A stretch of 48,489 nucleotides of DNA from DASXAQ01 sp036406615 (GTDB lineage: Bacteria > Actinomycetota > UBA4738): positions 1 through 48,489 of the forward strand of contig DASXAQ010000054.1 in NCBI GenBank assembly GCA_036406615.1. Direction: 5' to 3'. This document shows positions 14,499-22,720 of this stretch, piece after piece. Within the stretch, counting starts at the first letter, position 1. The number at the start of each line of letters is the position of its first letter. The notes under the pieces were generated by a model. It had not been told where the DNA came from, did not search any database, and saw only the letters and a list, made by a program, of their open reading frames with translations. The translations under genes were made by a program, and so were the position numbers.

Positions 14499-16625
14499 TC
14501 AAGCGAGGTCCATCAGGCACAGGTCGGCCCGGCCGGCCGCCAGGACGGTGTCGACCGCGTCCAGCGTGGTGAGCCCCCCGCCGACGGCCACGGGCACGCC
14601 GGCCTCGTTGCGGATGCGGTCGGCGAACGGGACCAGGAACATCCGGCCGTACTCGGGCCGGCCGCGGGCGGTCGTCTGGCCGGCAAGCACGCGAACGAGG
14701 TCGCACCCGTGCTCGCCCAGCAGGCGCGCCGTCTCGACCGCCTCGTCGACCCCGAGCCCGCCGGGCGCCCAGTCGGTGGCCGACAGGCTCACGGCCAGCG
14801 GCCGCTCCCGCGGCCAGGCCGACCGGACGGCGTCGACGACGGCGAGCGGGAACGCGCGGCGCGCCGGCGGCGAACCTCCGTACGCGTCTGTTCGCACGTT
14901 CGCGAGCGGCGACAGGAACCCGCCGAGGAGATAGCCGTGGGCCATGTTCACCTCCAGGGCGTCGAACCCGGCCTCGGCGGCCATCGCCGCGGCGCGGGCG
15001 AAGCGTTCGACGATCTCGCGCATCTCCGCCTCGCCGACCTCGAACGGGGTCTGGCTGCGCGGCGTGTACGGCATCGGCGAGGCGGCGACGAGCGGCCAGT
15101 TGCCCGCGCGCAGCGGCCGGTCCACCCCGAAGCGCCTCGGCCGCGTCGAGCCGCGCCGTCCCGCGTGACCGATCTGCATGGCGATCTTCGCCCCGGCCAG
15201 CTCGTGCACGAACCACGTGACCTTCGACCACGCGGCGGTGTGCTGCGGCGCGTACATCCCCGCCGAGCCCGGCGTGACCCTGCCGTCGGCGGAGATCGCG
15301 GCCAGGTCCGTCAGCACCAAGCCCGCCCCGGCTCGGGCCGCGCCGGTGAGCGCGGCCAGGTGCGCATCGCCCGGCGTCCCCCCGTCGGCGCCGTCCAGGC
15401 CGACCGGCGACAGCACGACCCGGTTGGCCAGCGTCATGCCCCGCAGGGCGAGCGGGGCGAACGACGGCGTCGGGCCCAACCGACGGTGAACGGCGTCGGC
15501 GCCCTCCGCGAACCAGGCGTCGACCCGGCGAACCAGGTCGGGGTCGCGCAGGGACAGGTTCGCGTGGCCGATCCGGCCGCTGCGGGTGAGCAGGTTGAAC
15601 GCGAAGAGCAGCGCGGGCAGGCGCGCGTACCGCGCGACGTGTTCGAAGTACGACGCGCTCTCCGTGGCGGCCTGCTGGAAGCGCTCGACGACGGGCTGGC
15701 GCTCCATCTCGTAGTCCACGAGCGCCGCCGGCACGTCCTTGTGGCGGCGCAGGGCCTGGGCGAGCGCGATGGCGTCCTCCATCGCGAGCTTCGTCCCCGA
15801 TCCGATCGTGAAGTGCGCGGTGTGTGCGGCGTCGCCCATCAGCGCGACGCGGCCGTCGTGCCACGAGTCGCACCGCACCGTCACGAAGCTCGTCCAGAGC
15901 GACCGGTTCGACAGCAGCCGGCGCCCCTCGAGCTCCTCGGCGAACAGCTGCTCGCAGAACGCGATCGTGTCGTCCTCGGTGGCGGCCTCCAGGCCGGCCG
16001 CGCGCCACGTGGACTCGTGGCACTCGACGATGAACGTGCTGGCGCCGGCGTCGAAGGGGTACGCGTGCACCTGGAACATGCCGTACGGCGTGTCGCGGAA
16101 CACGAACGTGAACGCCGTGAAGGCGCGGTCGACGCCGAGCCACACGAACTTCGTCCCGTGCACGTGCTCGCGGACGCCGAACGCGCTCGGCCGGGTGCGC
16201 CGGGTGAAGCTGTTGACGCCGTCGGCGGCGATCACGAGGTCGGCATCGACGTCGAACGGGTCGGCCACCTCGCGTTCGAACTGCAGCGTCGCGCCCACCT
16301 CCAGACAGCGGCGCTGCAGGATCTCCAGCAGCCGGCGGCGCGCGATCCCCGTGAACGCGTGGCCGCGCGAGCGCACCGTCTCCGCGCCTCGGTGGATGTC
16401 GATGGCGTCCCACCGGGCGAAGCTGTCGGTGATCGCGGCGTGGGTCTCGGCATCGGCGTCGCGCAGCGCGCCGAGCGTCTCCTCCGAGAACACCACGCCC
16501 CAGCCGAACGTCGCGCCGGCGGGGTTGCGTTCGACGACCGTGACCTCGTGCGAGGGATCGGCCTGGCGCATCAGCAGGGCGAAGTACAGCCCGGCCGGTC
16601 CGCCCCCCACGATGTGGATGCGCAC
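14499..16625 (-). CDS. Anthraniloyl-CoA monooxygenase/reductase-like flavoprotein (FAD monooxygenase + OYE domain)
   Basis: 708 residues from a GTG. Residues 1-370 form a PHBH-type FAD monooxygenase: VGGGPAGLYFALLM dinucleotide motif, DLVIAADGVNS, and GDAAHTAHFTIGSGTKLA. Residues about 385-708 form an old-yellow-enzyme domain: LTLANRVV-like entry, MQIGHAGRRGS, NMAHGYLLGGFLSPLAN, YGRMF, GRADLCLM. This two-domain layout is known from 2-aminobenzoyl-CoA monooxygenase/reductase and salicylyl-CoA 5-hydroxylase homologues, which hydroxylate and then reduce the CoA-bound ring. The protein stops right after GRADLCLM, roughly 55-65 residues earlier than relatives I recall, losing the usual ARPHLADP segment next to the FMN phosphate site. 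The exact substrate is inferred from context. Confidence 0.85.
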   Translation of the reverse strand: MRIHIVGGGPAGLYFALLMRQADPSHEVTVVERNPAGATFGWGVVFSEETLGALRDADAETHAAITDSFARWDAIDIHRGAETVRSRGHAFTGIARRRLLEILQRRCLEVGATLQFEREVADPFDVDADLVIAADGVNSFTRRTRPSAFGVREHVHGTKFVWLGVDRAFTAFTFVFRDTPYGMFQVHAYPFDAGASTFIVECHESTWRAAGLEAATEDDTIAFCEQLFAEELEGRRLLSNRSLWTSFVTVRCDSWHDGRVALMGDAAHTAHFTIGSGTKLAMEDAIALAQALRRHKDVPAALVDYEMERQPVVERFQQAATESASYFEHVARYARLPALLFAFNLLTRSGRIGHANLSLRDPDLVRRVDAWFAEGADAVHRRLGPTPSFAPLALRGMTLANRVVLSPVGLDGADGGTPGDAHLAALTGAARAGAGLVLTDLAAISADGRVTPGSAGMYAPQHTAAWSKVTWFVHELAGAKIAMQIGHAGRRGSTRPRRFGVDRPLRAGNWPLVAASPMPYTPRSQTPFEVGEAEMREIVERFARAAAMAAEAGFDALEVNMAHGYLLGGFLSPLANVRTDAYGGSPPARRAFPLAVVDAVRSAWPRERPLAVSLSATDWAPGGLGVDEAVETARLLGEHGCDLVRVLAGQTTARGRPEYGRMFLVPFADRIRNEAGVPVAVGGGLTTLDAVDTVLAAGRADLCLMDLA

Positions 16626-16634
16626 GGTGGCCCC

Positions 16635-17471
16635 CTACCCCAGCACGTCCGCCAGCCGGTCGATCTGCGCCACGTCGGACACGGTCGGGAGCAGCACGAG
16701 CTCGTCGCAGCCGGCCTCCTCGTAGCCGCGGACGAAGTCCGTGATCGCCTGGGGCGTCGTCAGGTTCGCCGCGGCGACCTTCTCGGCGAACGGCCCGGTG
16801 AACGCGTAGTAGTCGCGCAGGTAGTCGGCCGCGAGCTCCTCGTCGCCGAGCGCGAAGTACCCCTGTCCGTACAGCTGGGGCGCGCCCGGCCGGCCGAGGT
16901 CCGCCCACGCGGCCCGGGCGTTGGCCGCCGCGCTCTCGAACGCGCGCGGAGGTCCGCCGCCGTGCACGTAGCCGTCGGCGTGGCGAGCCATCCGCGCGAA
17001 GGCCTGCCCGGAGAGCCCGCCGACCAGCAGGCGCGGCCCGTCGGCGTTCGCGACGGCCGGCCCGATGCGGTCCTCTTCCCACGCGGCACGGATCTGCGCC
17101 AGCTGGTCGTCGAATCGCACGCCGCGCGAGGTGTACTCCGTGCCCGTCGCCTCGTAGTCATCGCGCCGCGCGCCGATGGACACGCCGAGCGTGAGCCGCC
17201 CCCCGGAGATCGCGTCGATGGTGGCCGCCTGCTTGGCGAGCAGCGCGCCGCTTCGCAACGGTGCGATGACGATCATGGTCACCAGCTCGACCCGATCGGT
17301 CGTCGCGGCGGCGGCGCCCAGCGCGGCGAAGGGCTCGAAGCTGTCGTACACCACGCGATCGAGAAACCCCAGGCTCGCGAACGGACCTTCGTCCGCGCGC
17401 CGGCACCAGGCCAGCAGGAGGTCGCGGCCCGCCCCCGGAGTCGTGGTGGGCAGGCCGACACCGACGCGCAT
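16635..17471 (-). CDS. LLM-class (probably F420-dependent) oxidoreductase
   Basis: 278-residue luciferase-like TIM barrel: MRVGVGLPTTTPGAG start, the region EPFAALGAAAATTDRVELVTMI, GRLTLGVSIGARRDDYEATG, and DGPRLLVGGLSGQAFARMARHADGY. In actinobacteria this class mostly uses coenzyme F420, although FMN is possible. It is first in a two-gene unit, and the monooxygenase/reductase GTG starts 9 bases after its stop. It may supply an additional hydride-transfer step on the ring-reduced intermediate. The start is backed by a TAGAGT -10 exactly six bases upstream. Confidence 0.88.
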   Translation of the reverse strand: MRVGVGLPTTTPGAGRDLLLAWCRRADEGPFASLGFLDRVVYDSFEPFAALGAAAATTDRVELVTMIVIAPLRSGALLAKQAATIDAISGGRLTLGVSIGARRDDYEATGTEYTSRGVRFDDQLAQIRAAWEEDRIGPAVANADGPRLLVGGLSGQAFARMARHADGYVHGGGPPRAFESAAANARAAWADLGRPGAPQLYGQGYFALGDEELAADYLRDYYAFTGPFAEKVAAANLTTPQAITDFVRGYEEAGCDELVLLPTVSDVAQIDRLADVLG

Positions 17472-17476
17472 GGCCG

Positions 17477-17483
17477 TACTCTA
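17477..17483. promoter_or_regulatory. Symmetric bidirectional -10 (TACTCTA) serving two leaderless genes
   Basis: The only 17 bases between the divergent starts at 17471 (minus) and 17489 (plus) contain tactcta. On the plus strand TACTCT (17477-17482) ends six bases before GTG 17489. On the minus strand TAGAGT (17483-17478) ends six bases before ATG 17471. Neither start has a Shine-Dalgarno, so both transcripts are predicted leaderless. Confidence 0.55.
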
Positions 17484-17488
17484 GTCGC

Positions 17489-17983
17489 GTGATGGCCGAC
17501 CCCGCGTCCCGGCCCGGCCCCGTCAACGGCAACGGCAACGGCGCCGCGGCGACCGCGCCGAGCCCCGCCTCCGTGCGTATCCAGCGCCGCGTGGAATGGA
17601 GCGACACGGACTCGTCCGGCGCCTGGCACAACACCGCGGCGTTCCGGTTCATGGAAGCCGCCGAGACGTCGTTGCTGGAGCGCCTCGGCTTCGTCGCCGA
17701 CGTGTACGGGCGCCATCCGCGCGTGCACCTCGAGGCCGACTTCGTTCGTCCGCTGTGGTTCCACGACCTGGTGGACATCGAGATCGAAGTGACGAAGGTC
17801 GGCCGCAGCTCGGTGACGTATCGCGTGGAGATCCGCCGCGGCGAAGAGATCTGCGTCACCGGCAAGCTGGTCACAGTGCTGCTCGATCGCATCGGTGGAA
17901 CGCCGCAGCCCTGGCCCGAGACGTACCGGCGCAAACTGCTGGCCGCCGGCGCGCAGCGGCCCGAGCTGATCGTCGAGGGCTAG
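17489..17983 (+). CDS. Hot-dog-fold acyl-CoA thioesterase (4HBT family)
   Basis: 164 residues from the GTG at 17489, with an ATG one codon later as an alternative. The 4-hydroxybenzoyl-CoA thioesterase-like signature is RVEWSDTDSSGAWHNTAAFRFMEAAE, here split as EWSDTDSSGAWHN and FRFMEAAETSLLERLG, followed by VDIEIEVTKVGRSSVTYRVEI. A short disordered Asn/Gly-rich N-terminus (NGNGNG) precedes the domain. It would hydrolyse a CoA thioester, either the aromatic intermediate or a stalled product of the adjacent pathway. A methyltransferase follows 5 bases downstream. Confidence 0.88.
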   Translation: MMADPASRPGPVNGNGNGAAATAPSPASVRIQRRVEWSDTDSSGAWHNTAAFRFMEAAETSLLERLGFVADVYGRHPRVHLEADFVRPLWFHDLVDIEIEVTKVGRSSVTYRVEIRRGEEICVTGKLVTVLLDRIGGTPQPWPETYRRKLLAAGAQRPELIVEG

Positions 17984-17988
17984 CGCGC

Positions 17989-18807
17989 ATGACCGCGGCC
18001 GCCGAACGCTGGCGCGAGGACCTGGCGAGCTGGGCGATCCCTCCGGAGATCCTGGCGTCGGCGCCGGAGTCGCCGTGGTACTTCCCCGTCGAGCTGTTCG
18101 CCGGCCGCGCCGACGCGAAGCGCGAGCCGTCGCCGTCGGACCTGGTCGCGCTCGAGGCCCTGCGCGAGGGCGGCACCGTACTGGATGTCGGCTGTGGCGC
18201 CGGCGCCTCGTCGCTGCCGCTGGCCGCCCGCGCCGGCTCGATCATCGGCGTGGACGGGTCCGACGACATGCTGGCCGCGTTCGCCGAGCGGGCGTCGGCG
18301 GCCGGCGTGTCCCTGGCCCGCGTCCAGGGGCGATGGCCCGGCGTGGCCGACGAGACGCCGGCCGCGGACGTGGTCGTGTGCCATCACGTCGCGTACAACG
18401 CGCCAGAGCTCGACGAGTTCGCCGAGGCGCTCACCACCCACTCCCGGCAGCGCGTCGTCATGGAGCTCACCCCACAGCACCCGACGGCCAACCTGAATCC
18501 CCTGTGGCGGCAGTTCTGGGGGATCGAACGTCCGACGCGCCCGACCGCGGACGACGCGCAGGCGGTCCTGGCCGCGATGGGGCTGAACACGGAGCGTCGG
18601 GACTGGACGGCGCCGCCGGGCGGTGGCTTCGCGCGCGAGGACGACGTCGTGGCGTTCGTTCGCCGGCGCCTGTGCCTTCCGGCAGACCGGGACCCCGAGA
18701 TCCGCGCGGCGCTCGACCCCGGGCTGCACCGTGGCGCGGGCGGCGGCTTCGACTTCGGCCCTCGCCCGGTCGTGACGTTGTGGTGGGAGGGGCGCGCCAC
18801 CGACTGA
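17989..18807 (+). CDS. Class I SAM-dependent methyltransferase
   Basis: 272 residues. Motif I, TVLDVGCGAGASSLPLA, with acidic VDGSDDML after strand 2, then AADVVVCHHVAYN (motif II region) and RVVMELTPQHP. The C-terminal third (WRQFWGIERPTRP, DDVVAFVRRRLCLP) is specific to this subgroup. Substrate is unknown. It is probably co-transcribed with the thioesterase upstream. A 6-bp hairpin just after the stop may mark the transcript end. Confidence 0.85.
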   Translation: MTAAAERWREDLASWAIPPEILASAPESPWYFPVELFAGRADAKREPSPSDLVALEALREGGTVLDVGCGAGASSLPLAARAGSIIGVDGSDDMLAAFAERASAAGVSLARVQGRWPGVADETPAADVVVCHHVAYNAPELDEFAEALTTHSRQRVVMELTPQHPTANLNPLWRQFWGIERPTRPTADDAQAVLAAMGLNTERRDWTAPPGGGFAREDDVVAFVRRRLCLPADRDPEIRAALDPGLHRGAGGGFDFGPRPVVTLWWEGRATD

Positions 18808-18810
18808 ACG

Positions 18811-18826
18811 GCCCACGGTTGTGGGC
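18811..18826 (+). terminator. Hairpin gcccac-ggtt-gtgggc after the methyltransferase
   Basis: Perfect 6-bp stem with a 4-base loop, four bases after the stop at 18807. No T-run follows, so intrinsic termination would be weak. It covers the upstream GTG (18821) of the following frame, arguing that translation there starts at the later ATG. Confidence 0.35.
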
Positions 18827-18853
18827 ACCCTCGCGGCCGCCGATATCTCCTTC

Positions 18854-20623
18854 ATGGAGACGACCGCACGCCCGGCCGCGCACAAGCCGAGCGCCAACCT
18901 GCGCCGGCCGCGGCTCGTTCCGATCGCGGCGGCGGCGGGCGCGGCGGTCGCGTACGCGGCCATGCGCGTGCCGAGCGCCCTGACCGTGCGCCGCGCGTTC
19001 GCCGAACGGTGCACGCGGTTCGCGATGCGGCCACAGGACTGGCCGTGCCGGACCACCAGCGCGAAGACCCTGCTCGTGTACATTGGCGCCTCGCTGCTGG
19101 CGGGCCTCGCCCTGGCGCTCCCGGCGGCGGTGCTCGCCGCGTCCGGACGCCGATGCTCGTTCGGCGCGATCTTCATCGCCCCCGTGGCGATCCCCGTCCT
19201 GTGGGCGTTCGGGGCAACGTCGGCGGCCGGGGTCACGGGGTCGGACCCCGCGTCGGCGGCGGTGCTGCCGTTGCCATACCTGGGCGTGCATGCGTGGCAG
19301 ATCGCCTGGTCATCCGACGGTTCCTTCTGGGCCACGCACCCGGCACTGAGCGCGGGTGCCGACGTCGCCCTGTTGGCCTTGCCCGCCGCCCTGATCGCCT
19401 GGCGGGGCCGGGGGAGGTCCGGGCCGCCCGGGCGGTGGCGACCGACGGCCTCCGGATGGATCGCCGCCGCCATCGCGCTCTCGGCCTCGGCGGCCGCCGT
19501 CGCCGCGACGTGGCCGATGCACCTGCTCTCGTCCGGAGACCTGTTCTTCGACGCCGTCGAGCGACCGCTCGCCGTCGGCGTCGTCGAGATGTTCGTGTTC
19601 GGCCTGCTCCTCGGCCGAGACCGCCGGTGGTGGCCGTGGATCTTCGCGCCGGCGGCGCTCCTGCTCTCACTGGGGCCGTGGAGCGCGCTGCAGGCGTCGC
19701 TGTTCCGCCTCCAGGAGTTCGTCGGCTTCGGCGCGGTGCTCCCGCTGGCCGCCGTGGGGCTCGTGGCGGCCGAGACCGGCCGCGTGCAGCGGTGGGTGGA
19801 CGGCCGGCTCGAGGTCCGAGCCGCTCGCGCCGCGGCGCGGGCTGAGCGGCTGGACGAGTTCGTCGACGGCGACCCGGACTTCGACCTCGACGCGGAGGAC
19901 CTCGTCGACATCGCGATCGACGAACGTGACCGCGCGATCGTCCCAACCGAAACGCCCGACGCCGGCGGACCCGATGCCGGCGGAACCGACCCCGCAGCCC
20001 GGCGGCCGCCCAGGCCGTCGCCGGTCGCGATCGGGATCGCCGCCGGCGCGATCGCGGTCGCGACGATCATGTTCGCGTTCGATCCCGGGGAGGCGCAGTT
20101 CAGCGCCGCCATCCCGACGTACCTCGGCGAGCGGGTCGCCGCGGCCGACTACCGCGCGCGGCTGAACCTGTCCGAAGCGCTGCGGGCCTCGGACGAATAC
20201 CGGGTCGGGCACGGGTCGCTGGCCGGGTTCGACGCTGCGGCCGGGCGCGAGCTGGTCCCGTCGCTCACGTGGGCCGACGGTTCCTTCGCGACCACGCCGA
20301 CGCCGCTGTCCGTCGCGGTCGTTGCCGTCGGGCCCCGCACCCTGGAGCTCATCGCCGTCGCCCCCCAGTCCAACCACGCGTTCGCGCTGCGCGTCCGGCT
20401 CCGCAGCCCGGTCACGTACGGCGCCGGCACTCGCGACCTGCCGTGGCGCCGCAACGCGGCGCTGGCGCTTCGAACCAGCGGCGACCTGCCGTGGGGACCG
20501 TCGGCCCTGACGCCGCCGTCGCCGGCCGGCATGTGCGACGGGATCGACGCGTCCGGGCTCACCATCTGCCGCGCCGTCCAGCAGCAGATCGCCGCGATCC
20601 TTCGAGGGCGCCCGGGCATCTGA
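18854..20623 (+). CDS. Hypothetical multi-pass membrane protein with extracytoplasmic C-terminal domain
   Basis: 589 residues from the ATG at 18854; a GTG at 18821 in frame lies inside a hairpin and is less likely. About seven hydrophobic segments occur in residues 15-315 (for example YIGASLLAGLALALPAAVLAA and VLPLAAVGLVAAETG). Then comes a charged cytoplasmic-type stretch rich in Asp/Glu (DEFVDGDPDFDLDAEDLVDI), a single helix near residues 400-420 (VAIGIAAGAIAVATIMFAF), and a soluble C-terminal domain of about 170 residues with two Cys near the end (MCDGIDASGLTICRAV). No known family recognised. The last domain may be extracellular with a disulfide. Confidence 0.75.
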   Translation: METTARPAAHKPSANLRRPRLVPIAAAAGAAVAYAAMRVPSALTVRRAFAERCTRFAMRPQDWPCRTTSAKTLLVYIGASLLAGLALALPAAVLAASGRRCSFGAIFIAPVAIPVLWAFGATSAAGVTGSDPASAAVLPLPYLGVHAWQIAWSSDGSFWATHPALSAGADVALLALPAALIAWRGRGRSGPPGRWRPTASGWIAAAIALSASAAAVAATWPMHLLSSGDLFFDAVERPLAVGVVEMFVFGLLLGRDRRWWPWIFAPAALLLSLGPWSALQASLFRLQEFVGFGAVLPLAAVGLVAAETGRVQRWVDGRLEVRAARAAARAERLDEFVDGDPDFDLDAEDLVDIAIDERDRAIVPTETPDAGGPDAGGTDPAARRPPRPSPVAIGIAAGAIAVATIMFAFDPGEAQFSAAIPTYLGERVAAADYRARLNLSEALRASDEYRVGHGSLAGFDAAAGRELVPSLTWADGSFATTPTPLSVAVVAVGPRTLELIAVAPQSNHAFALRVRLRSPVTYGAGTRDLPWRRNAALALRTSGDLPWGPSALTPPSPAGMCDGIDASGLTICRAVQQQIAAILRGRPGI

Positions 20624-20650
20624 GGCCGCCCGGCCCGCTCGTCAAATACC

Positions 20651-21799
20651 TCAGGCGTCCGAGGTCTCGCCGCGCCGCCGTGCAGCCGCGATGCGCTGCG
20701 GCGCAGTGGGATGCGAGAAGAGCAGCAGGTAGACCGGCGGCGGAGGATCCAGGTCCAGCACGTTGCGCACGGCCAGGTCGCGAAACGCCACGGCGAACGC
20801 GCCCGCGTCCCCGGTGAGGTCCACCGCGAACCGGTCGGCGGCGGATTCCCAACGCCGCGACAGGGCCGACTGCGGCGCCAGCATCAGGAACTCGAACACC
20901 GTGGCGGCGAACACGACGAACGGGATCACGCGCGGGTCGCCCGGCCCGGTCGCGCCGGCCGCGGCCAGCACCGCGCCACTTCGAAGCACCGCCCACAGCG
21001 CCACGACGAACCCCGCCGCGCCGGCCATCCCGAGCGCCGTTGCCCGAGCCACGTGGCGGAGCCGGCGATGCCCCAGCTCGTGGGCGACGATGACGGGCAC
21101 GCCGTCGCCCGAGTCCTCGGTGAGCAGCGTGTCGAACACGACCACCCGTCGCGTCGCGCCCAGCCCGGAGACGTACGCGTTCTGCTTTCGCGTCCGGCGG
21201 CTCGCGTCGGCAACCAGCACGGACGCGACCGGGACGCCCGCGCGCTCGGCCAGCGCGCGCAACCGGTTCGCGAGGTCGCGGTCCGGCATCGGCTCGAACC
21301 GGTTGAAGATCGGTTCCAGGACGACCGGCGCGACGAACGTGAGCAGCAGCACGACGAGCGCCGCGGCGACGGCTCCCGCGACCGGCCACCACGAGGGAAG
21401 CGTTCGAACCAGCCACAGGTAGCCGGTGAGCACCGCTGACCCGAGCACGACGCCGATCGCCAGCCCCTTCGCGAGATCGCGCACCCAGCCTCCCGGCGGC
21501 TGCGTCGAGAAGCCCCAGCGGCGTTCGCGCCGGTACCGCCAGATCCCCACCGGCAGCCCCGCCACGGTGAGCAGGACGACGGTGGCGGCGGCGAACAGCG
21601 GCCCGCTCCCCCACCAGGGCAGCCGTTCGAACCAGCCGAATACCGCGTTGCCGGGCGCGCCGAACGCGAGCGCGGCCAGGACGGCCACGCCGACGGCCGC
21701 GTCCACGCCCGCGGCCACGTACCCCGGCCGGTGGTACCGGCGGGAACGACCGATCTCCCCGTCGGTGAACTCAGCGCGAAGGTCGTCGTCTGTCCGCAT
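20651..21799 (-). CDS. M48-family membrane zinc metalloprotease
   Basis: 382 residues. N-terminal M48 module with about four transmembrane helices (residues 28-48, 62-86, 112-131, 138-160), then LEPIFNRFEPM and KQNAYVSGLGATRRVVVFDTLL, typical of Ste24/HtpX-like CAAX-type peptidases. The zinc site is HELGH (His240, Glu241, His244), with the third ligand Glu in RRWESAADRFAVDL. The C-terminal FSHPTAPQRIAAARR is the usual family ending. It probably processes membrane proteins or prenylated-type substrates. It is transcribed alone, convergent with the membrane-protein gene. Confidence 0.92.
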   Translation of the reverse strand: MRTDDDLRAEFTDGEIGRSRRYHRPGYVAAGVDAAVGVAVLAALAFGAPGNAVFGWFERLPWWGSGPLFAAATVVLLTVAGLPVGIWRYRRERRWGFSTQPPGGWVRDLAKGLAIGVVLGSAVLTGYLWLVRTLPSWWPVAGAVAAALVVLLLTFVAPVVLEPIFNRFEPMPDRDLANRLRALAERAGVPVASVLVADASRRTRKQNAYVSGLGATRRVVVFDTLLTEDSGDGVPVIVAHELGHRRLRHVARATALGMAGAAGFVVALWAVLRSGAVLAAAGATGPGDPRVIPFVVFAATVFEFLMLAPQSALSRRWESAADRFAVDLTGDAGAFAVAFRDLAVRNVLDLDPPPPVYLLLFSHPTAPQRIAAARRRGETSDA

Positions 21800-21887
21800 C
21801 GCCGTTGGCCTGGGCGTTCACCGGGCGTTCGCCGGGTCGTCACCAGAATCGCACCCCGGGGCGCATGTCGATCCGTGGGTCCGTGGA

Positions 21888-21893
21888 TAGGGT
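21888..21893 (+). promoter_or_regulatory. Predicted -10 (TAGGGT) of the ABC exporter operon
   Basis: TAGGGT matches the actinobacterial -10 pattern, with a weak -35 (atgtcg, 21865-21870) at 17-base spacing. It lies 47 bases before the ATG at 21941, which has the Shine-Dalgarno gagggggg. Confidence 0.45.
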
Positions 21894-21940
21894 CGTTCGG
21901 TATCCGAAACACGCCGGGACGACCATCGAGGGGGGTTCCC

Positions 21941-22717
21941 ATGGAGGCATCGACGGCGCCGGAGGCGCACGCTGCGCCGCAGCGGCCGGATTCCGCCGCC
22001 GCGCGCGCGGTCGACCTGGTCAAGGTCTACGGGTCGGGCGACGCCGCCGTTCGGGCGCTCGACGGCATCTCCGCCGACTTCGAAGCCGCGCGGTTCACGG
22101 CGATCATGGGTCCCTCGGGATCGGGGAAGTCCACGCTGCTGCACTGCATGGCCGGGCTGGACGCGCCGACGAGCGGCCACGTGTTCATCGGCGACGTCGA
22201 CATCACGACCCTGTCGGAGAAGAAGCTCACGCAGCTGCGGCGCGACCGGATCGGGTTCGTCTTCCAGGCCTACAACCTGGTCCCCACGCTCACCGCGTCG
22301 GAGAACATCACCCTGCCGATGGACATTGCCGGGCGCACGCCGGACACCGAGTGGGTCGACGGCGTCATCGACACGATCGGGCTGCGCGACCGCCTGAAGC
22401 ACCGGCCCACGGAGCTCTCCGGCGGCCAGCAACAGCGGGTGGCCGCGGCGCGTGCGCTCGCCAGCCGCCCGCAGATCATCTTCGCGGACGAGCCCACCGG
22501 GAACCTGGACTCGCGCGCCAGCGGCGAGCTGCTCGCGTTCCTGCGGCGGGCGGTCGACGAGTTCGGCCAGACGATCGTCATGGTCACGCACGACGCCACG
22601 GCCGCGAGCTTCGCCGACCGCGTGGTGTTCCTGTCGGACGGACAGGCCGTCGACGAGCTGCTCGGTCCGACGGCGGAGACCGTGCTCGATCGCATGAAGT
22701 CGCTGGGAGCGCCGTAG
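21941..22717 (+). CDS. MacB/LolD-like ABC transporter ATP-binding protein
   Basis: 258 residues. The ATG at 21941 follows cgaggggggttccc. Walker A MGPSGSGKSTLLHCMAGLD, Q-loop FVFQAYNLVPTLTASEN, signature LSGGQQQRVAAARALA, Walker B IIFADEPTGNLDS and H-loop MVTHD are all present. The LVPTLTASEN and DEPTGNLDS wording is typical of the MacB/LolD/FtsE group, which drives FtsX-like permeases in export or mechanotransmission. The permease gene starts 3 bases after the stop. Confidence 0.94.
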   Translation: MEASTAPEAHAAPQRPDSAAARAVDLVKVYGSGDAAVRALDGISADFEAARFTAIMGPSGSGKSTLLHCMAGLDAPTSGHVFIGDVDITTLSEKKLTQLRRDRIGFVFQAYNLVPTLTASENITLPMDIAGRTPDTEWVDGVIDTIGLRDRLKHRPTELSGGQQQRVAAARALASRPQIIFADEPTGNLDSRASGELLAFLRRAVDEFGQTIVMVTHDATAASFADRVVFLSDGQAVDELLGPTAETVLDRMKSLGAP

Positions 22718-22720
22718 GCC

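Noticed and set aside
14149..17082. 977-codon minus-strand frame covering the monooxygenase and LLM genes
   Set aside because: Wrong phase of two recognisable proteins; very Arg-rich. I also checked it for the missing OYE C-terminus and found no ARPHLADP-like segment, so no frameshift repair is evident.
18821..18823. Upstream GTG start for the orphan membrane protein
   Set aside because: It lies inside a hairpin after the previous stop and has no Shine-Dalgarno. The ATG at 18854 is preferred, though not proven.
17980..20112. 710-codon minus-strand frame opposite the methyltransferase and membrane protein
   Set aside because: Low-complexity Ala/Arg/Ser/Thr translation, no start context and no domain, whereas the plus strand has a clear methyltransferase.
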